Shown here: one piece after another, positions 60,668 through 64,000 of the stretch
Numbering within the stretch: the stretch's first letter is position 1
Layout: each line of letters opens with the position of its first letter
From: Dactylis glomerata
Lineage: Eukaryota; Streptophyta; Magnoliopsida; Poales; Poaceae
NCBI GenBank assembly: GCA_007115705.1
Contig: QXEO01000828.1
Coordinates: 943,241-1,007,240 of the forward strand
Direction: 5' to 3'
DNA: 64,000 bases
Program-made: the position numbers and the translations under genes
The notes under the pieces: model-generated
Database searches by the model: none
What the model was told of the DNA's origin: nothing
What the model saw: only the letters and a program-made list of their open reading frames with translations

Positions 60668-61741
60668 ATGGAGAAGCATGAGATGCCCATTGCCGACGTA
60701 GCCGCCGGCGCATCAGCCACCGGCGCATCGGCCGCCGCCCCCGTCCAGGCCCCCGTCGCTGCTTCCGACGTAGGCGCCGGCGCATCAGCCACCAGCGCAA
60801 TGGCCGCCGCCCCCGTCCAGGCACCCGTCCAGGCACCCGTCCAGGCCCCCGTCGATTGGGACCTGTACGAAGACCCGTATGAACCAGTGTCGTACGTCGC
60901 GCCGGCGAACCCCTACGACACCAGCATCGTCGACGACTACCCGGAGGTAACCCTTTGTTCCCTTGTTCTTATGCCATTTCAATCATTTTGTGTTAGATCT
61001 AGCGTTATTAGGGTTCGTCTGTTCCTAGTTCAATCCTTTTATGATAGATCTAGCGTTATTAGGGTTAGTCTGTTCCTAGTTCAATCCTTTTATGATAGAT
61101 CTAGCGTTATTACGATAGATCTAGCGTTATTAGTGTTTGTGATTTGCTTTTGTTTAAGATTCGGTTAACTTATGTGAGTAATCAATCCCATACCGTTAAT
61201 TTGTGCAGATGATGATGAATATTTGGGCACAAATTGATTCAGGGTTTGGTCTGTGAACAATTGGTGTGTACAAATTTGTTGTGCATGATCTTTGGTTCAC
61301 AGACCCAAATCCTGAATATAATTGTGTCCAATGTAACTGAGGCTTCTTTTTTTCGTGCCCATATTATCATGTATGATCTTTTGTTCACTCTCTGTTCCAT
61401 CATCGCTGCAATTGACTCCGTGTTTTTCGATCTTTGGTGCTACGTGACAGGTGCAGAGCAGCGACGTCGACAGCGATGACGAGTCCTTCCACACCAAGAC
61501 TCGTCACGTCCTCAGGAGGCTGCAATCCGGCCATTACGATTGCCACTTTGCTCGAGGCGTTTACAGGTGCCCCTTCTGCAACAGGAGGCTCCGCGCCACC
61601 GACTTCAACTGCCTGGTGAACCATGCCGAATCCCTTGGCAGTGCCCCTGGCGGGGCTAGAGTTGGAATGACCGTGAACGTGCATGCATTCATGGCCAAAC
61701 ACAAAGCACTTGGGATTCACCTGCGCAGCCTCCAAGCTTAA
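60668..61741 (+). CDS. XS-3: zf-XS-like zinc-finger protein gene, intact
   Basis: Exons 60668-60946 and 61451-61741 (GT-AG, phase 0) encode 189 residues without stops. Residues 1-62 are Ala/Pro-rich, with two ASDV-type modules and three tandem VQAP repeats; residues 63-93 are acidic and aromatic (DWDLYEDPYEPVSY, NPYDTSIVDDYPE). Residues 94-189 carry the finger: LQSGHYDCHFARGVYRCPFC with Cys133 and Cys136, then His151 in LVNHAESLG, and a basic end KHKALGIHLRSLQA. This resembles zf-XS, known from SGS3/IDN2-family proteins of RNA-directed silencing, but no XS or coiled-coil domain follows, so any silencing role is speculation. Lying in M3 downstream of GRF-3, it is the only copy free of lesions. 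Confidence 0.75.
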
Positions 61742-62189
61742 CCCCATGTAAAATGTAGCTTATGTTGGATCTAGGGATTGGTAGTACTGTTGGATCTGTC
61801 CTGAATATATATATATATATGCTATGTTGGCTGCTGTATGCAGCTTATCCTATATTTTCTCGATTTATTATGCTGCTGTGAATTTATCCTCTACTAGCTT
61901 CTAGATTTGCTACTCGATTTGTTAACATATTGGGCAAAAAACGAGGGCCAAAAGGCAACAATCATTAAAGAAAGACAGAAATAGAAGCTTCTCTAGATTT
62001 GATACTAATTTGGTGAAAAGAGAGAGAACTGTTACAGAGAGAGAGGGGAAAAAGGCGCTCTGGAAAATGCCAATTTAGGCCGAGAGAGACAAAACCGAGC
62101 TCTCACGTACAACCAAACGCGGTCTCGTCCTGTCCCACGCGGTCCCGTTCTACTAACCCCACGCGACGCGGCCCCACACGTCAACACGG

Positions 62190-62332
62190 AACGGTCAACT
62201 AAACGGCAACCCTCCCGTCCGAGCGTCTGCGAGGGGTTTCAAACTAGAGCGAGGGGAAAACTGAGGAAAAGTTAAGCGGCTGGGGAAAACTGAGTACAAC
62301 TAACGACCCAGGGGCACAAAAATAGAAATCCC
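62190..62332 (-). repeat. M3 right terminal inverted repeat
   Basis: Contains AACGGTCAACTAAACGGCAA, GGCTGGGGAAAACTGAGTAC and the terminal ATAGAAATCCC. It pairs with the left end at 57830-57985 but is visibly more diverged than the M1 pair. Confidence 0.78.
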
Positions 62333-62478
62333 TAATTTTTTTTGGTAATTTCGGTGAATGCACACACTAACTTTGAAAACAACTACAAGTACATGTAACT
62401 GAATAATGGATTTGTAACAAGGGATCCCTTGTAACAAATTCTAGCACCTGATGAGAAATGATAAGAATCCGATCGCAA

Positions 62479-63035
62479 TTATACAACAAAAAAACAACCA
62501 GCCATCAGATTAGCTTGCTTCTTCAACTCGATCAGCTGCCTTAACTGCTTGTTCATTTTCTTCAGTTCTCCCTTCACTTCCACCAGTTCTGCATTGGGAG
62601 CATTAGGCATAATCGGAACGGCTCCTCTCTCTGCCGCATTCTCTATAGCAAGTCCCCCCTTCCAAATTGCGCTCCCCAATAGCGCCAATTGATTCCTGCA
62701 ATTGAAGCCTCCGAACATACACATCGATCCACTCGAAATACCTACATTTCTTCAGGATCTGAAAATAACAACGTGAACCCTAAATCCCAAATTCGAGGGA
62801 ATAACAAGAAAATCGAGAGAAAACAGAGCAATTGGAGCGAGATCTAACCTTATCCCACACTCTCTATATGGCAAGCTCTCGCATGAAAGGAACTCACGTC
62901 CACGGTTGTCGTTGTCGTCCGTCTTATAGATCGACTGCTTCAGAGGCTCCTGGCGTGGGCAGTCAGGGCATCTTGTCAAAGGCACGGGCCATACTGCGGC
63001 CATGAAGAACGGGAGGTCGAAGAGAAACTAGACAT
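62479..63035 (-). pseudogene. GRF-1: GRF zinc-finger gene, M1 copy, frameshifted
   Basis: Minus-strand exon 1 is 63035-62849 and exon 2 is 62758-62479. Exon 1 has lost a base after the MSSFSSTSRSS start (GTATGGCCCG against GTATGGACCCG in GRF-3) and gained one near its end, so CPDCPRQEPLKQSIYKTDD is out of frame with the ATG. Exon 2 opens with KKCRYFEWIDVYV but, like GRF-2, is two bases short of GRF-3 in the G-run, leaving the NKQLRQLIELKKQANLMAG tail in another frame. It retains Gly-Arg at the signature position. Non-functional. Confidence 0.72.
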
Positions 63036-63269
63036 CACCCGCCTGCCGGAGAAGGGCTGCCGCTGGCGGAGAAGAAGAACAATGAGGCGCGGGGAAAGAA
63101 AGGGGAAGCAATGGCACGGGCACGGGCACGGGCGCGGGGCTGGCTCGGGCTCCCATTTGCAATGGTCACCTGGGTAAGCTGTGGGTCTGGCGCGCTAACG
63201 TGGACAAGTTGTGGGTCCCACGATGATCTGGATAAGTGGAGACGTGTCCACTGCGGGGCACCAACAGCG

Positions 63270-63434
63270 GCCCCACTTGCCAGTACCAACCAACGGTCAA
63301 CTAAATGGGATTCCTCCCATCCGAGCTCCTTGTGAGGGTTTTAGACAAGGGCTTGGGCAAAACTGAGGAAAAACTAAGCGGCTGGGGAAAACTGAGCACA
63401 ACTAAGGACCCGAGGGCACGAAAATAGAAGACCC
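63270..63434 (-). repeat. M1 right terminal inverted repeat
   Basis: Complement of 49389-49553, ending GGGCACGAAAATAGAAGACC(C), directly followed by the atgatatat duplication. Confidence 0.85.
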
Positions 63435-63814
63435 ATGATATATTGTTGGCTCCACAGAGGCTCGATCTTGCTGCCATGAAGCTCCATCACTTTGTTACTG
63501 CTAACTCATGTGCAGGGAAATTAGTTTATAGAATGTTATTCACTAATGGAGAGGAAAGGGAAGTTCCCTTGCCGCAACCCAGTTTGTTCAGTATTCACAA
63601 GAGGCCATGGTCGTGCTCGAAGGAGGAGTTGGACGAGCAGCTTAGGTTGCTCGGCTTCCACGTACAGCATGGCGTTGTGGACCAGGAGGAAGAGGAGTCG
63701 CCGGCCGATCACTACGCCGCGTACCACACTGGGGCACCCTCAAGCTCATACCAGGACGAAGGTGCTTCTTCGTCATATTTTGGAGACGCCACTTCATGGC
63801 CAAGCTGGGATTGA

Positions 63815-64000
63815 TCTCCACTTAGGCCAAAAGCCTAATCTTGGGGGGGAGGTACGCCGATGATACACTCATCTATATATATCATATTTTGTCGGTACTT
63901 TGTATATCCATGTTTCGCTTTCTTTTCTTTGTTGTTCTTGTTTTTATTTCTACTTTCCAAAACACAAAAAGACCAAAAAATATTTCCATTGTTTCTCTTT
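63815..64000 (+). other. Athila-type element, region after the second ORF
   Basis: Begins the 3' untranslated stretch with CTAATCTTGGGGGGGAGGTA, a purine-rich string that could be a polypurine tract, followed by AT-rich DNA to the window edge. No LTR start was recognised before 64000. Confidence 0.45.

Larger units (their letters stand above)
57830..62332. mobile_element. Nested Mutator-like element M3, inverted, cargo genes open
   Basis: 4,503 bp from GAGATTTCTATTTTCGTGCC at 57830 to AATAGAAATCCC at 62332. The near-match 9-bp duplication is taaattttt (57821-57829) and taatttttt (62333-62341). The pre-insertion site is seen in M2 at about 56110-56130 (CCCTAACACTTAATTTTTTT). The interior reads GRF-3, array, hairpin, leader, XS-3 on the plus strand, the exact reverse of M1 and M2. 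Both genes are uninterrupted, unlike the other copies. No transposase was found. Confidence 0.82.
49389..63434. mobile_element. Outer Mutator-like element M1 (Pack-MULE) containing M2 and M3
   Basis: TIRs start GGGTCTTCTATTTTCGTGCC at 49389 and end as its complement at 63434. A perfect 9-bp duplication, atgatatat, flanks it (49380-49388 and 63435-63443), as expected of the Mutator superfamily. Its own parts are 49389-52214, 57204-57829 and 62333-63434 (about 4.6 kb): XS-1, a leader, an array and GRF-1, all on the minus strand. The rest is the inserted M2 and M3 copies. No MURA-type transposase was recognised, so it is non-autonomous. Confidence 0.85.
46980..63814 (+). pseudogene. Second ORF of the Athila-type element, split by two insertions
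   Basis: Three blocks join. 46980-47462 starts MDNYTYGEVFEREAPRSSR and has SDAGILEDFLLLVNRVGL and MSLEKFCGILGIPMFG. 49113-49379 continues as QRGKIRNIQLPAIRYF and NTSNISNYHLAFLATALD but has two frameshifts (near 49200 and 49310). 63443-63814 resumes with LAPQRLDLAAMKLHHFVT and GEEREVPLPQPSLFSI and ends with an acidic/serine-rich tail. Excising M1 and one copy of its duplication restores the reading NDILLAPQRLD. The protein resembles ORFs found in Triticeae Athila-type elements and annotated only as plant transposon proteins; its role is unknown to me. Confidence 0.75.
42016..64000 (+). mobile_element. Athila-type Gypsy retrotransposon, non-autonomous, runs off the window
   Basis: 5' LTR at 42016, a tRNA-Asp type primer site at 43425, gag-protease to 46158, a spacer without polymerase, then a second ORF ending at 63814. 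It is interrupted by a solo LTR (47463-49107) and by the M1 Mutator-like element (49389-63434). Without these insertions the visible part is about 6.3 kb. The 3' LTR and second target duplication are outside the window; the candidate left duplication is cccac at 42011-42015. Gag-protease sequence and primer site place it in the Athila lineage (Sabrina/WHAM-like); the exact family is uncertain. Confidence 0.85.

Noticed and set aside
49389..63434. CACTA or hAT element instead of a Mutator-like one
   Set aside because: The termini are GGG(T/A)NTTCTATTTT with TIRs over 150 bp and a 9-bp duplication; CACTA elements have CACTA tips and 3-bp duplications and hAT elements 8-bp duplications with short TIRs.

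Overview
The window looks like repeat-rich chromosomal DNA of a Triticeae grass (wheat, barley, Aegilops or rye group). The reasons are BARE/Angela-style Copia LTRs, several Gypsy LTRs that begin TGATACGTCTC, Athila-type gag-protease, plant LINEs with zf-RVT and DUF4283 domains, a Stowaway MITE, and very few ordinary genes. Family names come from recognition by eye; no database was searched.

Layout. 1-11417: an old Gypsy LTR, in minus orientation, split by a complete Copia element (Copia-1, 1986-10291, target duplication cacat) and followed by a second partial LTR. 11551-13278: solo Copia-type LTR (duplication tattg). 13284-15434: unclassified DNA, a dispersed grass repeat and a LINE 3' end. 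16832-18312: the one ordinary host gene, a four-exon papain-fold cysteine-protease homologue with altered catalytic residues. 19130-26837: a LINE 3' end split by a short-LTR Copia (Copia-2, 19886-26740, duplication cagtt) whose LTRs look identical although its coding region has decayed. 27227-33946: a possible gene C-terminal fragment, a Gypsy gag relic, a repeat with two tRNA-like segments, AT-rich unclassified DNA and a LINE end. 33947-42015: three minus-strand LINE relics, one split by a solo LTR (34384-36033, duplication ccgtc).

42016 to the right edge is one Athila-type Gypsy element with 5' LTR, PBS, gag-protease, no polymerase, and a second ORF that runs off toward a 3' LTR outside the window. 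That second ORF is broken twice: by a solo LTR (47463-49107, duplication atgac) and by a 14-kb Mutator-like element (M1, 49389-63434, 9-bp duplication atgatatat, TIRs of about 165 bp).

M1 is the most unusual part. It contains two further copies of itself, M2 (52215-57203, same orientation) and M3 (57830-62332, inverted). Each copy carries the same two small host-like genes in the same order and on the same strand: first a GRF-type zinc-finger gene, then a tandem array of about 159 bp, then a gene with a CPFC...H zinc finger resembling zf-XS. Only M3 keeps both genes open. I see no transposase. The three copies together form a self-nested, two-gene Pack-MULE, apparently built from two ancestral elements because TIR-like blocks also sit between the two genes.

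Nesting gives a relative order: LINE (39599-42015), then Athila, then M1 and the solo LTR inside Athila, then M2 and M3 inside M1, with the MITE inside M2 later still.
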